NCBI RefSeq assembly: GCF_018449435.1
Contig: NZ_JAHCMU010000010.1
Location: 118,561 to 182,560 of the forward strand
From: Flagellimonas sp. 389
Lineage (GTDB): Bacteria > Bacteroidota > Bacteroidia > Flavobacteriales > Flavobacteriaceae
Length of the DNA stretch: 64,000 nt
Reading direction: 5' to 3'
Below the pieces are notes generated by a model. The model ran no database searches. It was not told where the DNA came from and worked only from the letters and a program-made list of their open reading frames with translations. Shown here piece after piece: positions 26,703 to 35,221 of the stretch. A program made the position numbers and the translations under genes. Numbering within the stretch: the first letter of the stretch is position 1; the number at the start of each line of letters is the position of its first letter.

Positions 26703-26725
26703 CTATCCATTGAACTACGGGGCCA
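26703..26725 (-). repeat. Duplicate of the tRNA-Arg 5' end
   Basis: These 23 bases are identical to 26339-26361, covering tRNA nucleotides 1-22 and one base upstream. The homology stops abruptly on both sides. Confidence 0.9.
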
Positions 26726-26790
26726 TTATGATGAATGGACTGCAAAAATATACTTTTTTAGAAATTTATTACTGCTATAGAAAGTACCTT

Positions 26791-27195
26791 TTAAGGATTT
26801 ATTGGAACTTTATTCGTGAAAATTTTATTCAGGCCCATTCGCGTAATAGGTTTATCAAAATAACCGGAAACGACCTTATGCTTCTTTGCAATTTCCCTGT
26901 CTTTGGCCCTAACAAAAGCGGATAATACGTAGATATCTGGCAATATCATTCCTTTGGCCAACAGTTTAAGGTTATCGATAAATTCCCAACCATTCATATC
27001 GTCCATAATCAAATCAAGAAAAATAATATGTGGCAATGGCTTTTTCTTTTCTTTCAATTCAGAAGCTGCAACCAGACCAGCTTCGGCATTCTCAAAGGTT
27101 TCAATACTAAAAACCTCATCATATTGTTCAATGCAGTAGCGTGTTGCAAATTGCGAAACAAGGTCATCGTCAATAATCCATATTGTTCTGTTCAT
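26791..27195 (-). CDS. Response regulator, receiver domain only
   Basis: From the ATG at 27195 the 134-residue protein begins MNRTIWIIDDD with the acidic pocket. It has the phospho-acceptor Asp in HIIFLDLIMDDMNGWEF, the Ser switch in IYVLSAFV, and the Lys in SGYFDKPI. It has no output domain, like CheY-type or phosphorelay intermediates. No histidine kinase is adjacent. An upstream alternative start would add 12 hydrophobic residues and is unlikely. Confidence 0.9.
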   Translation of the reverse strand: MNRTIWIIDDDLVSQFATRYCIEQYDEVFSIETFENAEAGLVAASELKEKKKPLPHIIFLDLIMDDMNGWEFIDNLKLLAKGMILPDIYVLSAFVRAKDREIAKKHKVVSGYFDKPITRMGLNKIFTNKVPINP

Positions 27196-27326
27196 ACCTA
27201 TTGGTTTGGTAATGAGAAGGATAATTATCAACCTACAAATTTATAGGATTCTTCTTTAAAAAAACCTATATAATCGATTTAAAACCCAAAAGTTCCTTTA
27301 AGTGCAATAAAGTAGTCGCAAAGGGT

Positions 27327-27740
27327 TCAGTGTGGCAGTCTGTCTTTTAGCAACCCGTAGACATAAGTTCCTAAAACTGCTGAAGCCAAAACGACAATCA
27401 TAGGTAGGAAACCTGCCCCCAACAAGGTGAATATGGGCCCTGGACATGCGCCTGCCAAAGCCCAACCAAGTCCAAAAAGAATCCCTCCAAAAATATATCT
27501 TTTAACCTTTTTTTCCTTTGGTCGAAAAACAATTTGATCACCATAAAAAGACCTAATGTTGAACCGTTTGATCAAATGAATGCCCAAAATACCCAAAACC
27601 ACGGTAGAGCCTATGATTCCATACATATGAAAGGCATCAAACCGAAACATCTCATAAATTCGGAACCAAGAAGCAGCCTCGGATTTAAACAATATTATTC
27701 CAAAGAAAATACCTATCAGTAAGTATACTAGTGAACGCAT
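27327..27740 (-). CDS. YeeE/YedE family transporter half (DUF6691 type)
   Basis: A 137-residue protein of about four membrane segments with the signature [18 protein letters not shown], whose Cys is the family residue thought to relay thiosulfate-type sulfur, and [12 protein letters not shown]. The ATG at 27740 follows the stop of the other half by two bases. Together the two make one complete YeeE/YedE-like channel split over two genes, as is usual in Bacteroidota. The predicted role is uptake or movement of thiosulfate or a related sulfur compound across the inner membrane. Confidence 0.88.
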   Translation of the reverse strand: MRSLVYLLIGIFFGIILFKSEAASWFRIYEMFRFDAFHMYGIIGSTVVLGILGIHLIKRFNIRSFYGDQIVFRPKEKKVKRYIFGGILFGLGWALAGACPGPIFTLLGAGFLPMIVVLASAVLGTYVYGLLKDRLPH

Positions 27741-27742
27741 AA

Positions 27743-28300
27743 TCAAAATATTAGAGGAAATAAAAAATGAACCATGAGCAGACCGCCTATAAAAAACCCA
27801 ATAACCGCAATCAAGGAAGGAGTCTGCAGATTACTAAGACCGGAAATAGCATGGCCAGAGGTACAGCCACCTGCATAGCGAGCTCCAAATCCCACAAAAA
27901 AACCGCCAATAATCAATAAAAAAATTCCTTTTATATCTGAAAAGACCATCGTGGCAAACAGTTCTGTAGGAAGATATGCTGTTCCCACACTATCAAAACC
28001 TAAGGTCTTTAATTGGGATATGGTATCGGCATCAATATTCACAGTTGTGTCTACGGATAAAAAATTAGCCCCTATATAGCCTCCTATACTAACTCCAAAT
28101 ACCACTATAAGATTCCATTTTTGTGCCTTCCAATCAAATTTGAAAAAATCCACTTTTTTCCCCGCTCCGCAAATTGTGCAGAGCGTTCTTAAATTTGATG
28201 ACATGCCAAAACCTTTGCCTAGCATAATGAGCAAAAACATGACTAGTGCGATCAGTGGGCCAGAAACATACCAAGGCCAAGGTTGTAAAATCCAATCCAT
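27743..28300 (-). CDS. YeeE/YedE family transporter half
   Basis: This 185-residue protein has about five membrane segments. It contains [13 protein letters not shown] near residue 38 and the signature [20 protein letters not shown] with a conserved Cys, matching the first half of YeeE/YedE (TsuA-like) transporters. The second half is the gene two bases downstream. A 10-bp inverted repeat (28298-28307 and 28330-28339) spans the start codon and could form a leader hairpin. Confidence 0.9.
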   Translation of the reverse strand: MDWILQPWPWYVSGPLIALVMFLLIMLGKGFGMSSNLRTLCTICGAGKKVDFFKFDWKAQKWNLIVVFGVSIGGYIGANFLSVDTTVNIDADTISQLKTLGFDSVGTAYLPTELFATMVFSDIKGIFLLIIGGFFVGFGARYAGGCTSGHAISGLSNLQTPSLIAVIGFFIGGLLMVHFLFPLIF

Positions 28301-28455
28301 TCAATATTATTTTATGTGAAAGCAGGAAGATATTGAATGCATATGTATTCAAACCAAAACCCTAATCACTGCTATCTTTTAAACAATCTATTTAATTGCT
28401 TTCATCATATAATAGCAGCCGTTTGGTATTGCTCAGCATTTGGAACAGCATATTT

Positions 28456-28602
28456 TCAGGGTTTATCCAACCCTTCGTTTTTACCACTGTTCATTAATGC
28501 CAGTACTCCTACTATCAGGACAATGACAACTGCAGCAAAAACACCGATCATCCAAATACCATTTTCCCAAGAGACCAAAGGTATTACATGTAGTAGTTTC
28601 AT
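28456..28602 (-). CDS. Small single-pass membrane protein, 48 aa
   Basis: From the ATG at 28602 the peptide begins MKLLHVIPLVSWENGIW. It continues with a strongly hydrophobic segment (GVFAAVVIVLIVGVLALM) and a short charged tail NSGKNEGLDKP. It lies between DUF2892 and the YeeE/YedE pair on the same strand, so it may be an accessory subunit of the sulfur transporter. A 20-base dyad sits 8 bases upstream of the start. The hydrophobic pattern and strand context support a real gene. Confidence 0.6.
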   Translation of the reverse strand: MKLLHVIPLVSWENGIWMIGVFAAVVIVLIVGVLALMNSGKNEGLDKP

Positions 28603-28610
28603 ATCTTTTC

Positions 28611-28630
28611 AATTTGGTGAAGTCCAAATT
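28611..28630. promoter_or_regulatory. Interrupted palindrome before the small membrane gene
   Basis: AATTTGG-TGAAGT-CCAAATT is a perfect dyad with a 6-base centre. It resembles in form the palindrome at 36368-36387 upstream of the BASS gene, so both could be operators of one regulator. Confidence 0.4.
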
Positions 28631-28703
28631 TAACCAGCATCGCTTTTAAAAAACATGATATTCCTCAGGCAATTGCTATTAATAAGAAAACATCTCATAA
28701 AAA

Positions 28704-28910
28704 CTATTTTTTTACGCTACAAGAGTTAATGCCAAAAACAGCGTACAACGGGCAAAAATTTATAAAACTCGTTAATAAAAAAACTAAGGCCAATGCTATA
28801 GCTATGTATGCAAAGGTTCCCTCGATTGCCCCAAAGTAAAACAACATGCCTACCACTATAGCTACGATAAGTCTTATAATGCGGTCTAGCCGACCCATAT
28901 TTTTTTTCAT
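28704..28910 (-). CDS. DUF2892 (YgaP-like) membrane protein
   Basis: The 68-residue protein has MGRLDRIIRLIVAIVVGMLF and SFINFCPLYAVFGINSC, the hallmarks of DUF2892, two membrane helices with a CPLY motif. In many bacteria this domain is fused to or encoded beside rhodaneses, which fits the sulfur theme of the surrounding genes. It probably heads a unit with the 48-residue protein and the YeeE/YedE pair. Confidence 0.85.
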   Translation of the reverse strand: MKKNMGRLDRIIRLIVAIVVGMLFYFGAIEGTFAYIAIALALVFLLTSFINFCPLYAVFGINSCSVKK

Positions 28911-29068
28911 AAAGCCTTTTTTACGTTTTGATTAGGCAACCGTTAAAATGATTCCCTATTCCTATATTCTTAGAATACCCAAAATTATGGCGCTCGCACA
29001 TACTTTTCAGTAACCTTGGTTACACTATCCTACATTATTTTATACTATTTTTAATTTTCAAAAAAATT

Positions 29069-29944
29069 ATGCAAGGGTTAGTTGAGGCTTTCATCAACGG
29101 ATTTTTGGGCACCGCTCATTGGACATGGAAATCAATCTTGTTTCAAGTGCCATGGTATACCAACTATTTCTGGGGCCTGATTGTTATATCACTTTTGGTT
29201 TGGGGATTGGAGGTGCTTTTCCCATGGCGAAAAGAACAATCTATTTTTAGAAAGGATTTTTGGCTTGATGGTTTTTACATGTTCTTCAACTTTTTCATTT
29301 TCACTATCATCATAAGTGGTATTTACAAAGTATTGGAACTATTGTTCAATGATCTTGGGATTAATGCCAAAAGCCTTGCGATGATTGATTTTTCCAATTG
29401 GCCTGTTTGGTCGCAATTACTTGTCTTTTTTGTCATCCTCGATTTTGTACAGTGGTTTACGCATGTGCTGTTGCACAAATTCCCCTTCTTATGGAAGTTT
29501 CATCAAGTGCACCATAGTGTGAAAGAAATGGGGTTTGCTGCCCATTTACGTTACCACTGGATGGAAAATATCCTTTATAAACCTCTAAAGACCTTAGGAG
29601 TCATGCTCTTAGGTGGCTTTGAACCAGAACAAGCATACATTGTGCACTTTGTGGCGATTGGCATTGGTCATCTAAACCATGCGAACGTAAAGCTCACCTA
29701 TGGCCCGTTAAAATATATATTCAACAATCCGGTAATGCATCTATACCATCACTCTTATACACTCCCGAACGGAAAATTTGGAGTTAACTTTGGGATTAGC
29801 CTTAGTCTTTGGGATTATCTATTTGCCACACACCATGTTCCAGAGGATAGTGGCACCATTAAATTGGGTTTTCCAGGAGATGAACATGTACCTAAAAACT
29901 TTATGAACCAGCTTTTACATGGGTTCCAGAAGCTCAAAAAGTGA
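29069..29944 (+). CDS. Sterol desaturase / fatty acid hydroxylase family protein
   Basis: The 291-residue membrane protein has four to five membrane segments and the three histidine clusters of the family. These are HVLLH near residue 132, HQVHHS near 147, and HLYHHS near 226, which hold a di-iron centre, plus a final ATHHVPED. Such enzymes hydroxylate or desaturate lipids with O2; in flavobacteria the likely substrates are fatty acyl chains, carotenoids or hopanoids. It is the only plus-strand gene in this stretch and is convergent with the DUF5694 gene. A GTAACCTTGGTTAC dyad lies at 29010-29023 in its upstream region. Confidence 0.88.
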   Translation: MQGLVEAFINGFLGTAHWTWKSILFQVPWYTNYFWGLIVISLLVWGLEVLFPWRKEQSIFRKDFWLDGFYMFFNFFIFTIIISGIYKVLELLFNDLGINAKSLAMIDFSNWPVWSQLLVFFVILDFVQWFTHVLLHKFPFLWKFHQVHHSVKEMGFAAHLRYHWMENILYKPLKTLGVMLLGGFEPEQAYIVHFVAIGIGHLNHANVKLTYGPLKYIFNNPVMHLYHHSYTLPNGKFGVNFGISLSLWDYLFATHHVPEDSGTIKLGFPGDEHVPKNFMNQLLHGFQKLKK

Positions 29945-29953
29945 TTTCTCAAT

Positions 29954-30811
29954 TTAATCGGACAGACTGTCGAACTCAATAAAATCAAATTGAGGACTGG
30001 CTTCCAAAAACTGTCTAAGAATTGCTGCATGACCATTCCCAATGACCACAAGAATCCTGTCATCTTCTTTCTTGCTCAATCTTGCAATGTTTGCAAATAT
30101 CCTCGCGTTTCGGCTATACCACCATATCGTGAGTTTATCTGCGCCATCGTAATCGGCATTGGCAAATTGACCTGTCAAATAAAGGCCAAAATTGGTGTTA
30201 TGCGACTCACGGGTATTCATATTTTTCAAAAAGTCGAGAAGATGTACTTTTTTCATCATACTATCCCTATGTTCTATATAAGAGAAAGCCATATCCCAAT
30301 AAGGATCTTCGGCCTCCCAGTCAACTTTATCCAATAGGGATATTGTTAGTACAGAATCTTTTTCTCTCAACTCGCTCTCTAGGGTAGGCGCATCAATACT
30401 TTGGATACTGTCTATATGTAACTCGTTGGCGATTCGCATGGCCACTTGGTAACGTTCGTCCCTTTTATCTCGATATTCCCCTTTTTTATAAGCCTCATAA
30501 CGGTCATTCCAATCGGTTTTTGCTTCAATGAATATTTTATTGGGCTTAAATTTTTTAATGTATTCGACCAGTTGGGTGACTTCGGTTTTTTTTGGCTCTT
30601 TTAAAACATCGATTTTGTTGGAGTCACTCGTTTTATGGGCATCAAGTCCAGGAAAGTTAAAGTGAAACGTTCCCATTACGAGCACTTTTGCCCTGTTTTT
30701 GGGAAAGAATTCTGAAGGGGGTTTTATCTGTTCGTTGTTATTTGAAAGTTGTTGTCCAATGCCTATCTGCATCGCTAACAACATAAAGAAAATAGTACTG
30801 TTTGTTTTCAT
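29954..30811 (-). CDS. DUF5694 exported protein (TraB-like)
   Basis: A signal peptide (residues 1-18) precedes a domain with VLVMGTFHFNFPG near residue 44, KPNKIFIEAKTDW near 90, a WWYSRNARIFANI motif and VVIGNGHAAILRQFLE near the end. The GTFHF and GNGHA motifs are those of DUF5694, related to the TraB/PrgY metallo-protease-like clan. The role is unknown. It is the last gene of the minus-strand sulfur run, 71 bases after the rhodanese lipoprotein, and may simply be a neighbour. Confidence 0.85.
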   Translation of the reverse strand: MKTNSTIFFMLLAMQIGIGQQLSNNNEQIKPPSEFFPKNRAKVLVMGTFHFNFPGLDAHKTSDSNKIDVLKEPKKTEVTQLVEYIKKFKPNKIFIEAKTDWNDRYEAYKKGEYRDKRDERYQVAMRIANELHIDSIQSIDAPTLESELREKDSVLTISLLDKVDWEAEDPYWDMAFSYIEHRDSMMKKVHLLDFLKNMNTRESHNTNFGLYLTGQFANADYDGADKLTIWWYSRNARIFANIARLSKKEDDRILVVIGNGHAAILRQFLEASPQFDFIEFDSLSD

Positions 30812-30882
30812 TCTTATCGACTTTACTGAAAGAGAATACTATGAATATTTTGTTACAATATTAGACACTAAAAAAGAAAAAT

Positions 30883-31266
30883 CTATTCGGTTACTTTCCA
30901 ATCGTTGTAACCGCCCGTATAATCATAGATGATTTCAAATCCATTTTCTTTTAGTATTTGGGAAGCTTTATTGCTTCTGCCCCCTTTTCGGCAATAGAGG
31001 TAAACGGGCTCCTTCTTATTTAGGGTACTTATTTGTTTACGAAAAGTAATACTGTCTTTTATGTTGAAATTTAACGCATGTCCTATGTGTCCTTCCTGGT
31101 ATTCTTTAGGGGTCCTAACATCAATAAATTGTACATCGGCACCAATAACTTTTTCCAGTACTGTTTTCTTATCTATTTTGACAATGGTGCGCTGCTGTCG
31201 TGACTGGCAAGCCGTTATTTGTAAAAAGCAAAAAACGACTAGTGTGCTAATGGTCAAGCTTCTCAT
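30883..31266 (-). CDS. Rhodanese-domain lipoprotein
   Basis: The lipobox ITAC places the acylated Cys at residue 20. A single rhodanese domain follows with FIDVRTPKEYQEGHIGHALN and the active-site loop VYLYCRKGGRS, where the Cys carries the persulfide. It is therefore probably catalytic and sits in the periplasm or outer membrane. Its start is directly next to the stop of the MBL-rhodanese gene, with no gap, so the two are translated from one message and probably pass sulfane sulfur along the same route. Confidence 0.92.
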   Translation of the reverse strand: MRSLTISTLVVFCFLQITACQSRQQRTIVKIDKKTVLEKVIGADVQFIDVRTPKEYQEGHIGHALNFNIKDSITFRKQISTLNKKEPVYLYCRKGGRSNKASQILKENGFEIIYDYTGGYNDWKVTE

Positions 31267-32679
31267 TTATGATTTTAATGTTGTAGGACAAACAAAATCT
31301 GTGACCTGTATTCCTGCTTCTTTTATGGCCTTAAAGCCCCCGGCAACATCAACCAAATTGTGAATGCCCCTACTTTTTAGGATTGAAGCGGCAATCATGC
31401 TGCGATAACCCCCGGCGCAGTGAACATAAAATGTTTTGTTTTCAGGAAATCCCGTTAAGTGTTCATTGATAAAATCCAAGGGTGCCAGAGCTGCACCTTC
31501 AATATGCTCAGCAGAAAATTCGGTTTCTTTTCTCACATCAAAAACAGGAACCTTTTCAGTCAACACTTTTTTAAATGTTTCAGCGCTTATACTTTTTACC
31601 GTGTCTATCTGCTTTCCTTCTTGTTTCCATGCTTCAAGACCTCCTTTCAAAAATCCCAAAGTGCCATCAAAACCTACTCTGGACAAACGGGTAATGGTCT
31701 CTTCTTCTTTTCCTTCTGGAGCCACTAAAAGTATGGGCTGCTTTACATCTGCGACCAAAGCACCTACCCATGGAGCAAAACTTCCCCCAAGTCCTATAAA
31801 AATTGACCTCGGCACATGTCCCTTAGCAAAATCGTCTTGGTGGCGTACATCTAAAATCACTGCTCCCGTTTCATTGGCAGCAGCCTCAAAAGCTTTTGGA
31901 GACAATCCTCTCGTACCTCTTTCCAATACCGTATCTATATCCTCATAGCCTTCTTTATTCATTTTCACATTTAAAGGAAAGTATTGAGGCGGAGGCAATA
32001 GACCATCCGTAACTTCTTTGACAAATTCTTCTTTGGTCATATCAGAACGAAGTGCATAGTTCATTTTTTTCTGATTGCCAAGGGTGTCTACCGTTTCCTT
32101 CATCATGTTTTTCCCACATGCGGAACCGGCACCATGGGCTGGATATACGATTACATCATCGGCAAGGGGCATTATTTTAGTTCTTAGACTGTCATACAAA
32201 GTACCCGCAAGTTCTTCTTGAGTCATATCAGCAGCTTTTTGTGCTAGGTCTGGTCTTCCCACATCTCCCAAGAACAGGGTATCACCACTAAAAATAGCGC
32301 AATCCTTTCCAGTTTCGTCCTTTAACAGATATGTAGTGCTTTCCATTGTGTGCCCTGGCGTATGCAGAACTTTTATGGTCAACTTTCCCAATTTGAATTC
32401 CTGACCGTCTTCCGCAACAATAGTGTCATAGGAAGGGTTTGCATTTGGCCCGTAAACAATTGGCGCACCAGTCTCTTTGGACAGTGTTACATGTCCGCTT
32501 ACAAAATCAGCGTGAAAGTGGGTTTCAAAAATATACTTTATCGTAGCACCGTCGTTTTCGGCTCTTTTTATATAGGGTTTCACTTCTCGTAATGGATCAA
32601 TAATGGCTGCCTCTCCATCACTTTCTATATAATAGGCTCCTTGTGCCAAACATCCCGTATATATCTGCTCTATATTCAT
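31267..32679 (-). CDS. MBL-fold persulfide dioxygenase-like enzyme with two rhodanese domains
   Basis: From the ATG at 32679 (470 residues) the N-terminal ETHE1-like metallo-beta-lactamase domain shows THFHADFVSGH (His54, His56, Asp58), LHTPGHTMES, FSGDTLFLGDVGRPDL and VYPAHGAGS, all the iron ligands of persulfide dioxygenase. Two rhodanese domains follow. The first (about 265-360) has APEGKE in place of the Cys loop and is inactive; the second (about 370-465) has HCAGGYRS with an active Cys. This CstB-like layout oxidises persulfides to sulfite or thiosulfate. It has its own consensus -7 box upstream and is coupled to the rhodanese lipoprotein. Confidence 0.93.
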   Translation of the reverse strand: MNIEQIYTGCLAQGAYYIESDGEAAIIDPLREVKPYIKRAENDGATIKYIFETHFHADFVSGHVTLSKETGAPIVYGPNANPSYDTIVAEDGQEFKLGKLTIKVLHTPGHTMESTTYLLKDETGKDCAIFSGDTLFLGDVGRPDLAQKAADMTQEELAGTLYDSLRTKIMPLADDVIVYPAHGAGSACGKNMMKETVDTLGNQKKMNYALRSDMTKEEFVKEVTDGLLPPPQYFPLNVKMNKEGYEDIDTVLERGTRGLSPKAFEAAANETGAVILDVRHQDDFAKGHVPRSIFIGLGGSFAPWVGALVADVKQPILLVAPEGKEEETITRLSRVGFDGTLGFLKGGLEAWKQEGKQIDTVKSISAETFKKVLTEKVPVFDVRKETEFSAEHIEGAALAPLDFINEHLTGFPENKTFYVHCAGGYRSMIAASILKSRGIHNLVDVAGGFKAIKEAGIQVTDFVCPTTLKS

Positions 32680-32697
32680 TTGAGTTGATTTTGTGGT

Positions 32698-32705
32698 CAA
32701 AGATA
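32698..32705 (-). promoter_or_regulatory. -7 promoter element of the MBL-rhodanese operon
   Basis: TATCTTTG on the minus strand fits TAnnTTTG, 18 bases before the ATG. An imperfect dyad CTTTG-N7-CAAAG (32721-32737) lies just upstream, at the place of the -33 box, and could be an operator. Confidence 0.5.
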
Positions 32706-32737
32706 GTATTGATCGTACTCCTTTGATGTTACCAAAG

Positions 32738-34468
32738 TTACAAATACCCCGTCTTGGATTGCAAAGAAATTTTCTCCTCGACCTTACTTCTTTCCTTTTG
32801 ATCCGAACAATAGGTCACGGCCTCAAAAGTACGGGCAAAAAGATTCTTTTTTCCAATACTATTGATGAGTCCACTACTAAAAAAAATATCTCGTGTAGGA
32901 CCTATTGCTCCTGCAATAAAAAATTGAATATTACGGGTGCGCAAATCCGAAACGATACGTTCTATAGCCAATGCCGCGCTACTATCAATATAATTGATAG
33001 CTTCGGCATTTAAAATAACGTATTTTAATCCTAATCCTTTTTTTTCAATTTGTCTGTAGAGTTCTTTTTTGAAATAATCTTTGTTTCCAAAATAAAGTTG
33101 TGCATCAAACCTTAAGATCAATTTGTCCGCTTCTACCTCAATATTATCAAAACGATTAATGTTTTTAAAGTACTCGGTGTTCTTAATCCTACCCAATATC
33201 GCTATATGTGGGTTAGAAATACGATATACCAACAAAAACAACGAGAATAAAACTCCTAATAGGATGCCTTCCATCAGGCCAATAAAAAGGGTCATTAAAA
33301 ACGTAATCATCAATAATAGGAACTCATCTTTTCGTTGCTTATACAACATAATAGGATAGTGAAAATTTACGAGCTTAACCACTGACATAATGATAATTGC
33401 TCCTAACACGGTATTTGGTAAATAATAAAACAGTGGAGTAAGGAACAATAAAGTACAAGCTATGAAAAGCGCACTAAAGATGAGTGCCATACCTGTTTTA
33501 GCACCGGCTTGATCGTTGATCGCGGTTCTTGAAAAACTGCCGGATACCGGAAAGGACTGGAAAAAAGACCCCAAAAGGTTCGATAGTCCCAAAGCCCTGA
33601 GTTCTTGATTGGCATCCAACTCATACTCAGGATGTTTTTCTTCTATTGTTTTTGCTATGGAAATAGACTCCATGAAACCGAAAATAGCCACCGTTAGGGC
33701 AATGGGCAATAATTGACCTAACTCTCCTAGTTGAATATCCGGCATCTGAAATAGAGGCAGTCCTCTTGGAATTTCACCTACAATGCGAATATTCTTTTCT
33801 TCCAAGCCAAAGAAAAAAACCACCAATATTCCTATGACAACCGCTAATAATGGTGTTGGCATCCGTTTGCTTATTTTATTCAGCAAAAAAATAACCAGCA
33901 TTGCCCCTGCGCCCAAGCCTAGTGCATAGTAGTTTGCACCTGTAATATTAGCCATAGTATTTGCCACAAGAATGTGCAGTTTGCTAGATTGTTCAACAGT
34001 GATTCCCAATATGTGCTTCAGTTGCCCCAGAGCAATTAAAATAGCTGCTGCAGATGTAAAACCATTGATGACAGGTTTGGACAAAAAATTAACAAAAAAG
34101 CCCATCTTTAGAAATCCCAACAAGAGCTGTATACTTCCTACTATTAAGGTTAAAAAGATTACAGCAGCGACGTAATCTTCAATTTTGGAGAGTTGTAATG
34201 CTCCTATTCCAGCAGCCACCAATAGCGAATCCATTGCAACAGGACCCACTGCAAGTTGTCTTGACGTTCCTGTGATTGCGTATACAACCTGTGGAACAAG
34301 GGCAGCATAAAGTCCATAGATAGGGGGCATTCCAGCTATCATTGCATACGCCATTCCTTGCGGCACCAAAAGTACTCCCAAGGTGGCACCAGCAATAAAG
34401 TCGTTGTATAAGAACGAGCGATTATATGCTGTTATCCAATCTAAAAATGGGAAGTAGTGTTTGAGCAT
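32738..34468 (-). CDS. SulP family anion permease with STAS domain
   Basis: A 576-residue transporter with about 12 membrane segments: DFIAGATLGVLLVPQGMAYA near residue 24, PPIYGLYAALVPQVVYAITG, and GSFSRTAINDQAGAKTGMA are diagnostic of SulP. A cytoplasmic STAS domain from about residue 440 to 560 contains NAEAINYIDSSAALAIERIV. SulP proteins carry sulfate, bicarbonate or related anions. Here the placement between Crp and the persulfide dioxygenase suggests sulfate or sulfite movement, by inference only. It lies 64 bases after crp. Confidence 0.93.
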   Translation of the reverse strand: MLKHYFPFLDWITAYNRSFLYNDFIAGATLGVLLVPQGMAYAMIAGMPPIYGLYAALVPQVVYAITGTSRQLAVGPVAMDSLLVAAGIGALQLSKIEDYVAAVIFLTLIVGSIQLLLGFLKMGFFVNFLSKPVINGFTSAAAILIALGQLKHILGITVEQSSKLHILVANTMANITGANYYALGLGAGAMLVIFLLNKISKRMPTPLLAVVIGILVVFFFGLEEKNIRIVGEIPRGLPLFQMPDIQLGELGQLLPIALTVAIFGFMESISIAKTIEEKHPEYELDANQELRALGLSNLLGSFFQSFPVSGSFSRTAINDQAGAKTGMALIFSALFIACTLLFLTPLFYYLPNTVLGAIIIMSVVKLVNFHYPIMLYKQRKDEFLLLMITFLMTLFIGLMEGILLGVLFSLFLLVYRISNPHIAILGRIKNTEYFKNINRFDNIEVEADKLILRFDAQLYFGNKDYFKKELYRQIEKKGLGLKYVILNAEAINYIDSSAALAIERIVSDLRTRNIQFFIAGAIGPTRDIFFSSGLINSIGKKNLFARTFEAVTYCSDQKERSKVEEKISLQSKTGYL

Positions 34469-34532
34469 TCACTAATATTTTTTATAAAAATAGTGCATGA
34501 GAAAGTGAATTAATATTTCATAGATCATAAAC

Positions 34533-35165
34533 CTACACATCTAAAAGATGGATATGGCTTCTATGGAGTTTTAATATTTTCATCTTTTCCAATTTTTTCA
34601 ATAATCTGGAAATTACTACTCTAGAGGTGTGCAAATCATATGCAATTTCTTGATGGGTACTTCGAATATTGGAATCGTTAGTGACTTGGCATTTCTTTTT
34701 CAGGTATTCCATGAGTCTCTGGTCCAAATTCTTAAACGCAATGGTGTCAACGGTGTGCAGCAGTTCGTTCAAACGGGAATGGTAACTTTCGAATATATAA
34801 TTTCGCCATCCTTTGTATTTGGCCATCCATTCTTGCATTTTATGCACGGGTACCATAAGTATCTTCGCATCTGTCTCAGCAATAGCTCTAATTTCGCTTT
34901 TTGTTGCCCCCATACAACAAGCCATGGACATAGAGCAGGTCTCTCCCTGTTCAAGATAATACAGTAGTAGTTCATCACCCTCTTCATCTTCTCTCAGGAC
35001 TTTTACAGCACCCTCTAATAGCAAGGGCATGGCCCTAACATAGTTGCCAATTTCCATTATAGTATCTCCTGCCGATACTTCAATGATTTTACCAACTTCA
35101 ATAATCTCCTCAATTAGGGGTTTTTCAAACTGTACTTCAAAAATCTCTAAAAGCTCTTGAGTCAT
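34533..35165 (-). CDS. Crp/Fnr family regulator with a cysteine cluster
   Basis: From the ATG at 35165 (210 residues) the N-terminal cNMP-binding-like barrel carries LLLYYLEQGETCSMSMACCM in place of the cyclic-nucleotide phosphate loop, so three cysteines stand where cAMP would bind. The C-terminal winged helix has STHQEIAYDLHTSRVVISRL. Family members without the cAMP loop often sense redox or metal signals. Given the rhodanese and persulfide dioxygenase genes downstream, I infer a thiol-based or persulfide sensor. An in-frame GTG at 35180 is a weaker start. It sits between the BASS and SulP genes in one strand run. Confidence 0.9.
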   Translation of the reverse strand: MTQELLEIFEVQFEKPLIEEIIEVGKIIEVSAGDTIMEIGNYVRAMPLLLEGAVKVLREDEEGDELLLYYLEQGETCSMSMACCMGATKSEIRAIAETDAKILMVPVHKMQEWMAKYKGWRNYIFESYHSRLNELLHTVDTIAFKNLDQRLMEYLKKKCQVTNDSNIRSTHQEIAYDLHTSRVVISRLLKKLEKMKILKLHRSHIHLLDV

Positions 35166-35221
35166 AGGATAAAAATACACATCTAAGGTAAGTAGTTTTG
35201 AAGAGAGTATGCTTTTAGATT

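Larger units (their letters stand above)
26361..26724 (-). mobile_element. GIY-YIG insertion unit at the 5' end of tRNA-Arg
   Basis: A 364-bp unit separates tRNA-Arg from what appears to be its original upstream DNA. It consists of a copy of the first 22 tRNA bases (26703-26724), an 18-bp perfect palindrome and a GIY-YIG gene in the same direction as the tRNA. The arrangement fits insertion at the tRNA start with regeneration of an intact tRNA. Confidence 0.6.

Noticed and set aside
26659..26745. N-terminal extension of the GIY-YIG frame
   Set aside because: It translates the palindrome and the duplicated tRNA start, so it is non-coding.
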